The notes beneath the pieces were generated by a model. It did no database searches. It was not told the DNA's origin and was given only the letters and a program-made list of their open reading frames with translations. A DNA stretch of 64,000 nucleotides from Garicola koreensis (GTDB lineage: Bacteria; Actinomycetota; Actinomycetes; Actinomycetales; Micrococcaceae), in NCBI RefSeq assembly GCF_014195445.1, contig NZ_JACIBT010000002.1, forward strand, positions 157,267-221,266. The letters run 5' to 3'. Numbering within the stretch: position 1 is the first letter of the stretch; the number at the start of each line of letters is the position of its first letter. The translations under genes and the position numbers were made by a program. Shown one piece after another: positions 37,854 through 46,760 of the stretch.

Positions 37854-38963
37854 ATGGACAAAACCTCGACCTTCGATCCCGCTGCTGAGCTCACGGCTGC
37901 GGCCCAGTCCCGCGATGGTAGCCATACCGGCACCCAGCTGGCGCGACAGGTGCGGGCGGGCCAAGCGCTGCGTGTGCGCCGTGGCGTCTATGTGGATCCG
38001 GAGCAGTGGATCGAGGCGATGCCGTGGCACCGCTACCAGATAGCGGTAGCCGCCACAGCACTGGCGACCGACCCGATCTTCTGCCGGGAGACCGCGCTGC
38101 TGCTGCACCAGGTGCCGCTGGTGAGAACCCCGCGCGGGGTGCTCGCCCGCACCACGCGGATGAACGGCACCGGGCGGGTACCCGCTCCTTCGCTGACCGG
38201 GCCGCTTGGGGCCGAGGAGTTCCGCCGACTGTATCGCCAGCAACACCCCACGATGAGCGATTTTCCTGCCAACCGGCTGCGCAGCGTGCCGACCCAGTTG
38301 TTGTACCCGCCGCTCTCAGGCGGGCTGTCGCGCCCGGCCGCGCTGGAGGGAGTCCGGCAGGGTTCGTTGCCGCTTCACGAAGTCCGCATAGAACCAGCCC
38401 ACCGACTGCGCGTGCGCGGCCCAGGTGCCTACCGAGTCGAACCGCTGGAACTGGCGCTGATCGACACTGTCTCGCGGATGCCGTTCGCGGAGGCGGTGGT
38501 GGCCTTGGACTGGATCAAGGCGAACCGGGAGGTGCATCTGCAGCCATGGTTGCGCTACCTGAGCAGCGGCACCAAGCGAGGTCGGTGGGAACGCGCGTGG
38601 GACTTCGCCACCCCGCACAGCGAATCTCCGGGTGAGTCCAGGTCTCGGGCGCTGATGGATGAGCTCGGGTTCGTCATCCCGGCACAGCAATCGGTCATCG
38701 AGACCGACAGCGGGGCTTTTCGGGTGGACTTCTGCTGGGCGGAGGACCGTGTGATCGGCGAATTCGACGGCCGGGTCAAGTACTTCGATGAGGCCACGCT
38801 CAATGGCAAGGACCCCAAGGAGGTGCTGTACCAGGAGAAGCAGCGTGAAGATGCCCTGCGCAGGGCCGGCTGGATCGTGATCCGTTGGACGTGGGCGATG
38901 CTGAATGCGCCTGCTGGGTTCGCTGCCTACCTGAAGAAGGCAGGTGTTAGCCTGCTGCGCTGA
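37854..38963 (+). CDS. AbiEi-like winged-helix protein with DUF559/Vsr-type nuclease domain
   Basis: A 369-residue protein. The N-terminal 80 residues resemble the AbiEi antitoxin start (TGTQLARQVRAGQALRVRRGVYVDPEQW), a predicted DNA-binding winged helix. The C-terminal 100 residues resemble DUF559/very-short-patch-repair-like endonucleases: ESRSRALMDELGF, FRVDFCWAEDRVIGEFDGRVKY (D and E-x-D..K, about residues 288-308), then EKQREDALRRAGWIVIRWTW. The pattern fits a PD-(D/E)XK active site. Many actinobacteria have such stand-alone genes of unknown role. This one sits alone between two inverted copies of a palindromic element. ATG 37854 is the likeliest start; no strong ribosome site is seen. 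Confidence 0.75.
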   Translation: MDKTSTFDPAAELTAAAQSRDGSHTGTQLARQVRAGQALRVRRGVYVDPEQWIEAMPWHRYQIAVAATALATDPIFCRETALLLHQVPLVRTPRGVLARTTRMNGTGRVPAPSLTGPLGAEEFRRLYRQQHPTMSDFPANRLRSVPTQLLYPPLSGGLSRPAALEGVRQGSLPLHEVRIEPAHRLRVRGPGAYRVEPLELALIDTVSRMPFAEAVVALDWIKANREVHLQPWLRYLSSGTKRGRWERAWDFATPHSESPGESRSRALMDELGFVIPAQQSVIETDSGAFRVDFCWAEDRVIGEFDGRVKYFDEATLNGKDPKEVLYQEKQREDALRRAGWIVIRWTWAMLNAPAGFAAYLKKAGVSLLR

Positions 38964-39010
38964 CCCGTGGCGGCAGGTGCGCACCGATAACTGCCCGATG
39001 AGGACGACGA

Positions 39011-39072
39011 CGCCGCAGGTTTTCGACAACACCGCGCGAAATATCCTGCGGTGTTGTCGAAAACCTGCGGCG
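39011..39072. repeat. Palindromic element, copy 2 (perfect)
   Basis: A perfect 25-base inverted repeat: arms 39011-39035 and 39048-39072 around the loop GCGAAATATCCT (39036-39047). It is the reverse complement of copy 1 in overall order. The outer arms read CGCCGCAGGTTTTCGACAAC inward. Confidence 0.95.
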
Positions 39073-39208
39073 ATTGGATATGCAGGCGGTGGACCGGGAG
39101 CGGCTGGGGTGCAGGGCAGCGGAAGCGGGCCGGCACCAACACCGCGCGGGGAAGGGCAACATAGTGCCGCTGGGCGCGTAAATGCGGCGACACGCCGGCA
39201 GCGGCGGC

Positions 39209-39214
39209 TAGATT
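39209..39214 (+). promoter_or_regulatory. -10 hexamer, ftsK
   Basis: TAGATT, 8 bases before the ATG at 39223. An AGGGAG overlaps the gap but is too close to the ATG to act as a usual ribosome site. Confidence 0.5.
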
Positions 39215-39222
39215 AGGGAGTT

Positions 39223-42200
39223 ATGGCGACACGTACTTCCCCCTCGCGGTCGGCCAGCAAGAAGAAGACCACTTCTGGCAAGGGCCGCGCGACGACGTCG
39301 AACAAGAGTCCCGCAGCCCAGCGCGGCAACCTCTTCTACACCGCTGCGCGCGGAATCTGGCTGGCCTTCGCGACCCCGGTGGGCGGCTCGGTGCGCAGCA
39401 TCGGCCGCCAAATCAAGATCCACCCCGATGACCGGCGCGACGGTGCCGGGCTGGTGTTCTTCCTGCTGGCGATCCTCACCGCCGTCGTCGACTGGTGGGG
39501 TGCCCACAACTGGGACCACTGGATCTCCGAGGTCGTCCACCGGATCACCGCAGGCACCTTCGGCTGGGCCTCGGTGATCCTGCCGATAGCCCTGCTGATC
39601 ACCGCAGTGCGCTACTTCCGCTCGCCGCAGGAGCACGAGGGCAACGGCAGAGTCGCCATCGGCCTAGCCATCGTGCTGGCCTCCGCCGCCGGACTGGCCC
39701 ACCTCACCGCAGACATCCCCACCATCAACGAGGTCTTCGAATCCGGGGCCAGCGGCGGCTTCGAGTCCATGCTTGCCTCCGGAGGCGTGCTGGGCTACCT
39801 GGTAACGGTGCCGATGGCCTCGCTGGTCACCCAGTATCCGGTGTGGGGGATCCTGGGGGTCACGCTGATCGCCGGGCTGCTGGTGCTCACCGACACCCCG
39901 CTGCGCAGCATTCCCAGCCGGCTGGCCGTGGCCCGGGACTACGTCATCGGCGAGCCGGGGCCGGCCCCCGCCCTGAAGCACCACGACGTGCCCGCCGGCG
40001 GAGACTCCCAGCAGAAGACCGCAGAGTACAGCGCCGACGACACCGACGAGCGCGCCCCCCGGCCCAAGCGCGGCAAGGGCGCGGACAAGTCCCAGCGCCC
40101 CGGCTTCTTCTCCAAGCTGAGCGGCTCCTCGAAGGCACCCGACGACGCCGCCGCAGCCACCGCGCCCACTGAGGCGTACGACCCCGACGCCGCAGCCAGA
40201 GCCGCCGAGGGCGCCTACGACACCCCGGTTACCAGCGAACCCGGTGACCAGGAACAGGCCCCGCGGCCCAAACCCGGCCAGAAGCGGCCGACCAAGCAGG
40301 AGCAGCAGATCGCTGCGGCCAAGAGTGCCGCAGGAATCGAAGAGCCCGGCAGTCAGGAGGCTGCGCCGTCGTCGACGCCCTCCTCAGTCTCCAAGCCCGA
40401 AGCCCCTGCCCCCGCCACCGACCTTCCGGTGCGCAGCGAACAGCTGGAGCTCTCCGGCGACGTGACCTACACCCTGCCCGAGCAGTCGCTGCTGCCGGCC
40501 GGCCCGCCGCCGAAGGAGACAACTGAGGCCAACGCGGAGATCGTCTCCGCCCTGGATCGGACCTTCCACCAGTTCAAGGTGGACGCCCAGGTGACCGGCT
40601 TCTCCCGCGGCCCCACGGTGACCCGCTACGAGATCGAACTGGCCCCGGGCACCAAAGTGGAGAAGGTCACCAACCTGGAGAAGAACATCGCCTACGCGGT
40701 GGCCTCCAACGAAGTGCGCATGCTCAGCCCGATCCCGGGGAAGTCAGCCATCGGCATGGAGATCCCCAACCGGGACAAAGAGGTGGTCGCGCTGGGGGAC
40801 GTGCTGCGCTCCAACGCCGCCCGCAAGACCGAGCACCCGCTGGTCATGGGCGTGGGCAAGGACGTCGAGGGCGGCTACGTGATCGCCAACCTGTCCAAGA
40901 TGCCCCACCTGCTGGTCGCCGGTGCCACCGGCGCGGGCAAGTCGGCGTTCATCAACTCGATGATCACCTCGGTGCTGATGCGCTCCACCCCCGACGAGGT
41001 GCGCATGGTCATGGTGGATCCCAAGCGGGTGGAGCTCACCGCCTACGAAGGCATCCCGCACCTGGTCACCCCGATCATCACCCAGCCCAAGAAGGCCGCC
41101 GAGGCCCTGGAATGGGTCGTCAAGGAGATGGACAACCGCTACGACGACCTCTCCCACTTCGGCTTCAAGCACGTCAACGACTTCAACAAGGCGGTGCGTG
41201 CCGGCAAGGTCCAGCTGCCGCCGGACTCCAAACGGGTCTTAAGGCCCTACCCGTACCTGCTGGTGATCGTCGACGAGCTGGCCGACCTGATGATGGTCGC
41301 CCCCCGCGACGTCGAAGACTCCATCGTGCGCATCACCCAGCTGGCCCGCGCCGCCGGCATCCACCTGGTGCTGGCCACCCAGCGGCCCAGCGTGAACGTG
41401 GTGACCGGTCTCATCAAGGCCAACGTGCCCTCCCGGATGGCGTTCGCGACCTCATCATCCACCGACTCCCGCGTCGTGCTGGACTCGGTGGGTGCGGAGA
41501 AGCTGCTCGGCCAGGGCGACGCGCTCTTCTTGCCGATGGGTGCGGGCAAGCCGATGCGCGTCCAGGGCGCCTGGGTCAACGAGTCCGAGGTCGAGGCCGT
41601 CGTCGCGCACGTGAAGTCCCAGCTGAAGGCCCAGTACCGCGAGGACGCCGTCGAGGCCATGGAGCCCAAGAAGAAGCAGATCGATGAGGACATCGGCGAC
41701 GACCTGGAGCTGCTGCTGGCCGCCACCGAGCTGGTGGTCACCACGCAGTTCGGCTCCACCTCCATGCTGCAGCGCAAGCTGCGCGTCGGCTTCGCCAAGG
41801 CCGGCCGCCTGATGGACCTGATGGAGTCCCGCGGCGTCGTCGGCGCCTCCGAAGGTTCCAAGGCCCGCGATGTGCTGGTGTCCCCGGATGAGCTGGGCGA
41901 TCTGCTGGCCACCCTCAAGGGTGGGGACGCACCCAAACCCTACGACGACGAGGTGGTCACCCAGCAGCAGGATCCGGCCCGCAGCGTGGACGCCGCGGCA
42001 GTTCAGGGTCACGGGGCAGCGCCCGTTAGCGGGGCAGCGCAGGACCGCGCCGCGCCGCACCAGCCCGCGGCCGCCGAGCCGACCATGGAGTCGGCCGAGG
42101 ACTACGGCGCCGACCTGATTGCCGCCGATATGGCCGAACGCACACGCGACCTGCCGGAGGTGGGGGAGTACCACGACGGTCACGACTCCACCTCGGACCA

Positions 42201-42228
42201 AGATGCTTGGCAGCTGACCGGCAGGTAG
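39223..42228 (+). CDS. ftsK: DNA translocase FtsK/SpoIIIE
   Basis: A 1001-residue septal DNA pump that clears chromosome ends during division. A basic N-terminal tail precedes four or five membrane helices (residues about 75-225). A Pro/Ala/Glu-rich linker follows (about 240-430), then the RecA-like motor with Walker A VAGATGAGKSAFIN (near residue 566), Walker B YLLVIVDELADLMM, and HLVLATQRPSVNVVTGLIKANVPSRMAF. The gamma DNA-reading domain is present (VTTQFGSTSMLQRKLRVGFAKAGRLMDLMESRGVVG, about 835-870). An unstructured tail of about 100 residues ends the protein. The TAG stop forms part of the pgsA -10 element. Confidence 0.97.
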   Translation: MATRTSPSRSASKKKTTSGKGRATTSNKSPAAQRGNLFYTAARGIWLAFATPVGGSVRSIGRQIKIHPDDRRDGAGLVFFLLAILTAVVDWWGAHNWDHWISEVVHRITAGTFGWASVILPIALLITAVRYFRSPQEHEGNGRVAIGLAIVLASAAGLAHLTADIPTINEVFESGASGGFESMLASGGVLGYLVTVPMASLVTQYPVWGILGVTLIAGLLVLTDTPLRSIPSRLAVARDYVIGEPGPAPALKHHDVPAGGDSQQKTAEYSADDTDERAPRPKRGKGADKSQRPGFFSKLSGSSKAPDDAAAATAPTEAYDPDAAARAAEGAYDTPVTSEPGDQEQAPRPKPGQKRPTKQEQQIAAAKSAAGIEEPGSQEAAPSSTPSSVSKPEAPAPATDLPVRSEQLELSGDVTYTLPEQSLLPAGPPPKETTEANAEIVSALDRTFHQFKVDAQVTGFSRGPTVTRYEIELAPGTKVEKVTNLEKNIAYAVASNEVRMLSPIPGKSAIGMEIPNRDKEVVALGDVLRSNAARKTEHPLVMGVGKDVEGGYVIANLSKMPHLLVAGATGAGKSAFINSMITSVLMRSTPDEVRMVMVDPKRVELTAYEGIPHLVTPIITQPKKAAEALEWVVKEMDNRYDDLSHFGFKHVNDFNKAVRAGKVQLPPDSKRVLRPYPYLLVIVDELADLMMVAPRDVEDSIVRITQLARAAGIHLVLATQRPSVNVVTGLIKANVPSRMAFATSSSTDSRVVLDSVGAEKLLGQGDALFLPMGAGKPMRVQGAWVNESEVEAVVAHVKSQLKAQYREDAVEAMEPKKKQIDEDIGDDLELLLAATELVVTTQFGSTSMLQRKLRVGFAKAGRLMDLMESRGVVGASEGSKARDVLVSPDELGDLLATLKGGDAPKPYDDEVVTQQQDPARSVDAAAVQGHGAAPVSGAAQDRAAPHQPAAAEPTMESAEDYGADLIAADMAERTRDLPEVGEYHDGHDSTSDQDAWQLTGR

Positions 42229-42231
42229 TCT
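42226..42231 (+). promoter_or_regulatory. -10 hexamer, leaderless pgsA (uses ftsK stop codon)
   Basis: TAGTCT, 7 bases before the GTG at 42239. Its TAG is the ftsK stop codon. Confidence 0.45.
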
Positions 42232-42238
42232 CAGTGAC

Positions 42239-42850
42239 GTGACCGATCAGCCCGAGAAGCAGGTTCCGCTGCTGAACATCGCCAATGTGCTCACCATGGT
42301 GCGCATCGCGTTGGTGCCGGTCTTCGTGGTGCTGCTCTTTCTCGACGCCGAGGGTACGCTGAGTCAGCCCGAGGCGAGCAACGGCCCCTGGCGGTGGGCG
42401 GCGGCGGCCGTGTTCCTGGGTGCGATGATCACCGATAAGATCGACGGCGACCTCGCCCGGTCCCGCGGTCTGATCACCGACTTCGGCAAGATTGCCGACC
42501 CGATCGCCGATAAGCTGCTCATCGGCGCCGGCCTGGTGATGCTCTCGCTGCTGGCCGAGCTGCCCTGGTGGGTGACCATCCTGATCCTGGTCCGCGAAGT
42601 CGGCGTCACCGTGCTGCGGGTGGTGATGCTGCGCACCCAGGTCATGCCCGCCTCCCGCGGCGGGAAGCTCAAGACCGTGCTGCAGTCGGCGGGCCTGCAG
42701 CTGATGCTGCTGCCGCTGGTGGTCATTGCCGACTGGCTCGCCGCGGCCGCCTTCTGGATCATGATCGCCGCCCTGGTGGTCACCGTGGTCACCGGCATCG
42801 ACTACCTGATCAACGCACTGCGGCTCAGGAGGGCCGCCGATGGCCGTTGA
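42239..42850 (+). CDS. pgsA: CDP-diacylglycerol-glycerol-3-phosphate 3-phosphatidyltransferase
   Basis: A 203-residue membrane enzyme of phosphatidylglycerol synthesis. The CDP-alcohol phosphotransferase motif is complete: DGDLARSRGLITDFGKIADP, then IAD, matching DGx2ARx8Gx3Dx3D (about residues 73-95). Five or six hydrophobic helices are visible. NIANVLTMVRIALVPVFVVLL at the N-terminus is typical. GTG 42239 is the start. The last codons overlap cinA by 11 bases, so the two are co-translated. In actinobacteria this gene regularly precedes cinA and clgR. Confidence 0.92.
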   Translation: MTDQPEKQVPLLNIANVLTMVRIALVPVFVVLLFLDAEGTLSQPEASNGPWRWAAAAVFLGAMITDKIDGDLARSRGLITDFGKIADPIADKLLIGAGLVMLSLLAELPWWVTILILVREVGVTVLRVVMLRTQVMPASRGGKLKTVLQSAGLQLMLLPLVVIADWLAAAAFWIMIAALVVTVVTGIDYLINALRLRRAADGR

Positions 42851-43460
42851 GGACGACGCCGACCACGCAGCCCGCGACGCCCGGCAGAAGAACCACCCGC
42901 AGGACCTGGTGCAGCGCTGCGCGCACTGGGGCCTGACCCTGAGCACCGCCGAGTCGCTGACCGCCGGTGCTCTGGCGTCAAAGGTCGCCGAGGTGCCCGG
43001 GGCCTCAGCAGTGCTGCTGGGGGGCGTGATCGCCTACTCCAAGCAGGTCAAACAGCAGGTGCTTGAGGTCTCGGCAGAGCTGTTGGAGGCCCATGGCGCC
43101 GTCGACCCGGATGTGGCGGCGACCATGGCGGTCGGAGCCGCCGCCCGGTGCGGTGCTGACATCGGCATCGCCACCACCGGGGTGGCGGGGCCCGAACCCC
43201 ATGAGGGTAAGGAGGTCGGCACCGTCTACCTCGGGCTGGCCTGCGATGCGGCCGCTGCCCAGCGGCTTCAGCTCTCACTGCCTGCAGACTGCCAGAAGTA
43301 CGACGACGACGTCTTACCCCGACAGTGGCTGGCAGGCTCGCTGCTGCTGAACCTTGACGGCGGCCGGGCCGCGATTCGAAACGCGGCGGTTGAAGCCGGG
43401 CTTAAACTGGTGGAAGACTTTCTGCTGACCCAACCCGCGGGGCTTCCGGAGAGCGGCTAG
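42840..43460 (+). CDS. cinA: CinA-family nicotinamide-nucleotide amidohydrolase
   Basis: A 206-residue stand-alone CinA C-terminal (PncC-like) domain. [42 protein letters not shown] contains the conserved AES(L/C)T(A/G)G catalytic segment with Ser; [15 protein letters not shown] is the GxAGP motif, followed by GTVYLGLA. It deamidates nicotinamide mononucleotide to recycle NAD by-products. A 30-residue charged N-terminal extension and a 20-residue C-terminal tail flank the domain. It overlaps pgsA and precedes clgR. Confidence 0.88.
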   Translation: MAVEDDADHAARDARQKNHPQDLVQRCAHWGLTLSTAESLTAGALASKVAEVPGASAVLLGGVIAYSKQVKQQVLEVSAELLEAHGAVDPDVAATMAVGAAARCGADIGIATTGVAGPEPHEGKEVGTVYLGLACDAAAAQRLQLSLPADCQKYDDDVLPRQWLAGSLLLNLDGGRAAIRNAAVEAGLKLVEDFLLTQPAGLPESG

Positions 43461-43522
43461 GGTAGGAAGTGTTCGGGGAACAAAAACCCCTCGGTACGAG
43501 TTGTTCTCTTATAAGTACGAAC
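43458..43522 (+). promoter_or_regulatory. clgR control region: -10 candidate and palindromes
   Basis: TAGGGT (43458-43463) starts in the cinA stop codon and could be a -10 element. GTTCGGGGAAC (43471-43481) and GTTC-N12-GAAC (43503-43522) are palindromes that could bind a regulator such as ClgR itself. Confidence 0.35.
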
Positions 43523-43545
43523 AGTCTTTTGTGAAGGAGCTCCCC

Positions 43546-43962
43546 ATGGTGCGACAGCCAGTCACCATCAACGGCGTCACCCGTTGGAAGGACGCCGAAG
43601 AGATCGCGCCCGCCGGTGCCGAAGCGAGCGAACCCAAGGCCGTGGTGCTCCGCGAGGAGATCGGCGATGTGCTGCGCAACATCCGCCAGACCGAATCCCG
43701 CACCCTGCGCGACGTGTCCCACGACGCACGGGTGTCGCTGGGCTACCTCTCCGAGGTCGAGCGCGGCCAGAAGGAAGCTTCCTCAGAGCTGCTGGCCAGC
43801 ATCTGCGCGGCTTTGAACGTGCCGCTGGCCGCCATGCTCTTCCAAGTGGCAGAGCGCATCGCCACCGCCGAAGGTTTCGACATCCCGGACACCATCCCCA
43901 CCGAACTGCAACGCGAGTTCGGCACCGGAGAGATCGAGACCGGCGAGCTCGTCTCCTTCTGA
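43546..43962 (+). CDS. clgR: XRE-family regulator ClgR
   Basis: A 138-residue regulator with a helix-turn-helix domain: [58 protein letters not shown] (about residues 37-95). The combination, the RG(Q/R)KEASSE motif and the position after pgsA-cinA match ClgR, which activates clp protease and recX-type genes in actinobacteria. I choose ATG 43546, with AAGGAG (43534-43539) at good spacing. The tail ends in acidic and small residues, consistent with a Clp-degraded regulator. It likely controls its own expression. Confidence 0.88.
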   Translation: MVRQPVTINGVTRWKDAEEIAPAGAEASEPKAVVLREEIGDVLRNIRQTESRTLRDVSHDARVSLGYLSEVERGQKEASSELLASICAALNVPLAAMLFQVAERIATAEGFDIPDTIPTELQREFGTGEIETGELVSF

Positions 43963-44009
43963 GCCGGATCCGCTGCGCCCACGCTGAGCTGAAGGCGCCG
44001 CTGAGGGCA

Positions 44010-44015
44010 TAGACT
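44010..44015 (+). promoter_or_regulatory. -10 hexamer, leaderless marR
   Basis: TAGACT, 7 bases before the ATG at 44023. Confidence 0.5.
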
Positions 44016-44022
44016 CACACCT

Positions 44023-44559
44023 ATGTCACCGACTGACCGTCGTGCCCACGTCAAAGAGCTGCAGCACGAGTTCTACCGGCTCTTCCTGCGTCGGCGCCAC
44101 AACGCCATCCAGATGGCCCAAACCATCGACCCGCAGATCGAGCCAGCCTCCTACTCCGTCCTGTCCACCCTCCAGCGGGAAGGCCCCCAGCGCATGACGG
44201 CCATCGCCAAGCATCTGGGAATCGGCAAGCCCACCCTCTCGCGGCAGCTGAGCACCCTGGAGAGCCGCGGGTTCCTCACCAAGAAAGCCGACCCGGCTGA
44301 TGGTCGCGCCCTGGTGATCTCACTGACACCGCAGGGCAGAGCCCGGCTGGAATCGGCTCAGCAGGACCGCTCAGAACGCTATCTGCACATGCTCCAGCCC
44401 TGGAGTGAGGAGGAGATCGTCACCCTCTCCGGACTGCTGCACAAGCTCAACCAGACCTACGTAGAGTACGACGCCGAACACGGTGCCGGAAACGCGCCGC
44501 CGCCCGGGGCTGCGGCGGCCAACGCCGCACACACCCCCGTCACGGTCCAGGACGCCTGA
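44023..44559 (+). CDS. MarR-family regulator
   Basis: A 178-residue winged-helix regulator. Residues 35-105 hold the MarR core: SYSVLSTLQREGPQRMTAIAKHLGIGKPTLSRQLSTLESRGFLTKKADPADGRALVISLTPQGRARL, with the recognition helix at about 65-80 and the DPxDGR(A/R) wing. A dimerisation helix follows, and the last 30 residues are an Ala/Pro-rich tail. Ligand and targets are unknown. The gene for a DUF3046 protein follows 4 bases after its stop. Confidence 0.88.
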   Translation: MSPTDRRAHVKELQHEFYRLFLRRRHNAIQMAQTIDPQIEPASYSVLSTLQREGPQRMTAIAKHLGIGKPTLSRQLSTLESRGFLTKKADPADGRALVISLTPQGRARLESAQQDRSERYLHMLQPWSEEEIVTLSGLLHKLNQTYVEYDAEHGAGNAPPPGAAAANAAHTPVTVQDA

Positions 44560-44563
44560 GCGG

Positions 44564-44782
44564 ATGCGCATATCGCAGTTCTGGCAGCTGATGGAGGACG
44601 AGTTCGGTTCCAGCTATGCGCATGTGCTGGCCGGGCAGCTGGTCCTCACCAGGTTTCAACTCACCGCCGCCGATGCCCTGAGCCACGGCGTGCAGCCGCG
44701 CGAGATCTGGGAGACCATCTGCCTGCAGCAGGATGTCCCGGAGGAACGACGCTGGGGCAGGGACCGGCCGCCGAAGAGATAG
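44564..44782 (+). CDS. DUF3046 protein
   Basis: A 72-residue protein of the actinobacterial DUF3046 family, typically encoded just before recA. MRISQFWQLMEDEFGSSYAHVLAGQLVLTRFQLTAADALSHGVQPREIWETICLQQDVPEERRWGRD is nearly all conserved pattern (FW.LM..EFG..Y...L......L..LG..T...AL..G..PR.VW..IC...DVP..RR.G.D). Function is unknown. I choose ATG 44564; it is probably co-transcribed with marR. Confidence 0.88.
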   Translation: MRISQFWQLMEDEFGSSYAHVLAGQLVLTRFQLTAADALSHGVQPREIWETICLQQDVPEERRWGRDRPPKR

Positions 44783-44806
44783 TTCGGACCACACCCGGCG
44801 TGTTGA

Positions 44807-44822
44807 TCGAATGTGTGTTCGA
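44807..44822. promoter_or_regulatory. SOS box upstream of recA
   Basis: TCGAATGTGTGTTCGA is symmetrical at its ends and differs from the actinobacterial LexA consensus (TCGAAC-N4-GTTCGA) only at the sixth base. It lies about 150 bases before the recA ATG at 44969. Confidence 0.75.
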
Positions 44823-44968
44823 TATGGACGTAGAGTTTTCCCCAGAAGCACCGGCCGACTGCAGCACGCGGGGCAGTGCACAGGATATTCAGCTGACAGT
44901 CAGTGTGTCCGAGGCAGCGCCTAGTCTTGAAATTGTCAGCCGATGGCAACAACTACGTGAGGTGAACC

Positions 44969-46009
44969 ATGGCGAAAAGTCCAGATCGCGAGAAGGCCTT
45001 AGAGGCCGCGCTGGCCCAGATCGATAAGCAGTACGGCAAGGGCTCGGTGATGCGTCTGGGGGACGAGACCCGCGCCCCTATGGAAGTGATCCCGACCTCA
45101 TCCATCGCCCTGGACGCCGCACTGGGCATCGGCGGCTTCCCCCGCGGCCGTGTGGTGGAGGTCTACGGCCCGGAATCATCGGGTAAGACCACAGTGGCCC
45201 TTCATGCTGTCGCCAACGCCCAGCGCAACGGCGGCATCGCTGCCTTCATCGACGCCGAGCACGCCCTGGATCCTACCTATGCGGAGAAGCTGGGCGTGGA
45301 CACTGATGCGCTGCTGGTCTCTCAGCCGGACACCGGTGAGCAGGCCTTAGAGATTATGGACATGTTGGTCTCCTCCGGTTCCTTGGACGTGGTGGTCATC
45401 GACTCGGTGGCCGCACTGGTTCCCCGCGCGGAGATCGAAGGTGAGATGGGCGACGCCCACGTCGGTCTGCAGGCACGGCTGATGTCGCAGGCGCTGCGCA
45501 AGATCGCCGGCCGTCTGGGGCAGACCAAGACCACGGCGATCTTCATCAACCAGCTGCGTGAGAAGGTCGGGGTGTTCTTCGGCTCCCCGGAGACCACCTC
45601 CGGCGGCAAGGCCCTGAAGTTCTACGCCTCAGTCCGCGTGGATGTGCGGCGCATCGAAACGCTCAAGGACGGCACCGACGCCGTGGCCAACCGGACCCGG
45701 GCGAAGATCGTGAAGAACAAGATGGCCCCGCCGTTCAAACAGGCTGAGTTCGACATCGTCTACGGAGAGGGCATCTCCCGAGAGGGCGGGCTCATCGACG
45801 TCGGTGTGGAGAACGGGCTGGTCAAGAAGTCCGGCGCCTGGTTCACCTATGAGGGCGACCAGCTGGGTCAGGGCAAAGAGAAGGCCCGCCAGTTCCTGAA
45901 GGACAACCCCGACCTCGCCGATGAGATCGAAGCCAAGATCAAGCAGAAGCTGGGCATCGGACAAGCACCCGAAGGGGAGGGTCCGGACCTGCAGGCGGTC
46001 GAGGGATAG
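44969..46009 (+). CDS. recA: Recombinase A
   Basis: A 346-residue strand-exchange protein and LexA co-protease. Walker [10 protein letters not shown] lies at residues 67-75, [12 protein letters not shown] is Walker B, and the L1/L2 region includes [18 protein letters not shown] and [23 protein letters not shown]. The C-terminal acidic tail ([12 protein letters not shown]) is typical. A GAGGTGA ribosome site precedes the ATG. The leader holds an SOS box, so damage induction is expected. recX follows within 6 bases. Confidence 0.98.
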   Translation: MAKSPDREKALEAALAQIDKQYGKGSVMRLGDETRAPMEVIPTSSIALDAALGIGGFPRGRVVEVYGPESSGKTTVALHAVANAQRNGGIAAFIDAEHALDPTYAEKLGVDTDALLVSQPDTGEQALEIMDMLVSSGSLDVVVIDSVAALVPRAEIEGEMGDAHVGLQARLMSQALRKIAGRLGQTKTTAIFINQLREKVGVFFGSPETTSGGKALKFYASVRVDVRRIETLKDGTDAVANRTRAKIVKNKMAPPFKQAEFDIVYGEGISREGGLIDVGVENGLVKKSGAWFTYEGDQLGQGKEKARQFLKDNPDLADEIEAKIKQKLGIGQAPEGEGPDLQAVEG

Positions 46010-46014
46010 CAGCG

Positions 46015-46647
46015 ATGACTGATCAGCCCTCCGCTGAGCAGGGTGCCGCACTGGCGCAGCTGCGCGAGTCCGTCTCCCGGGTCGAGGCTGGTGACTACCG
46101 GTCGGCTGGGCCGAGCACGCAGCAGAGGCCGGCCGAACCGGTCTCTGACCAGGAGGACTACTCAAAGGCGCGGGCGGTGGTGCTGCGCAAGCTCACCGGA
46201 TCGGCAAAGTCCCGTCACCAGCTCGCTCAAAGCCTGCGCGAACGGGATTTCTCCGAAGAGATCATCGCCACTGTGCTGGATCGCATGGAGGAGGTCCAGC
46301 TCATCGACGATTTGGAGTTTGCCCGCACCTGGGTGCGCACCCGCCACGAGCTCAAGGGCCTGGGGTCAGCCGCCCTGCGGCGAGAGCTGCAGGAGCGCGG
46401 CGTGGACCCAACGGACATCGAAGGGGCCCTGGAGCAGCTCAGCGCCGAGGATGAGGATGCCGCAGCGGCCGAACTCATCGCTAATAAGCTGCGCGGAGTC
46501 TCCCTGCCGGTGGGCCACGGCCCGCAGGAGCGCAAGGAGCGCGATAAGATCACCCGCCGACTGGTGGGCATGCTCGCCCGCCGCGGCCACAGCCCAGGTG
46601 CTGCGCTGAAGCTGGTCAGAGAAGCCGTCGAATCGGTGAATCACTGA
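46015..46647 (+). CDS. recX: RecA regulator RecX
   Basis: A 210-residue RecX protein that limits RecA filament growth. After an unconserved 45-residue N-terminus come the three-helix repeats: ARAVVLRKLTGSAKSRHQLAQSLRERDFSEEIIATVLDRMEEVQLIDDLEFARTWVRTRHELKGLGSAALRRELQERGVD, then the third repeat ending with ITRRLVGMLARRGHSPGAALKLVREAVE. It is 5 bases after recA and surely co-transcribed. A roughly 110-base gap with its own possible promoter separates it from miaB. Confidence 0.93.
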   Translation: MTDQPSAEQGAALAQLRESVSRVEAGDYRSAGPSTQQRPAEPVSDQEDYSKARAVVLRKLTGSAKSRHQLAQSLRERDFSEEIIATVLDRMEEVQLIDDLEFARTWVRTRHELKGLGSAALRRELQERGVDPTDIEGALEQLSAEDEDAAAAELIANKLRGVSLPVGHGPQERKERDKITRRLVGMLARRGHSPGAALKLVREAVESVNH

Positions 46648-46719
46648 ACGACTCCAAAGGTGGCAGAGGCGGGGTCAGCAGAGGCGGTAGAATCAGCGGA
46701 GAATCCCCTACCGACCTCG

Positions 46720-46760
46720 TTGACAAGCAGCACTGAGCAGAAAAGTAGCACTGAGCAGAT
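46720..46760 (+). promoter_or_regulatory. miaB upstream region with -35-like hexamer and direct repeat
   Basis: TTGACA at 46720-46725 is a consensus -35, but the -10 position (AAGTAG) is poor. AGCACTGAGCAGA occurs twice with a 19-base period and ends one base before the miaB ATG. Confidence 0.3.

Noticed and set aside
2098..41840. Recurrent GGCGTCGTCG motif as an orienting or uptake sequence
   Set aside because: Most copies lie in codons for Gly-Val-Val or Asp-Asp-Asp; without a count against codon-matched controls it is explained by coding preference.
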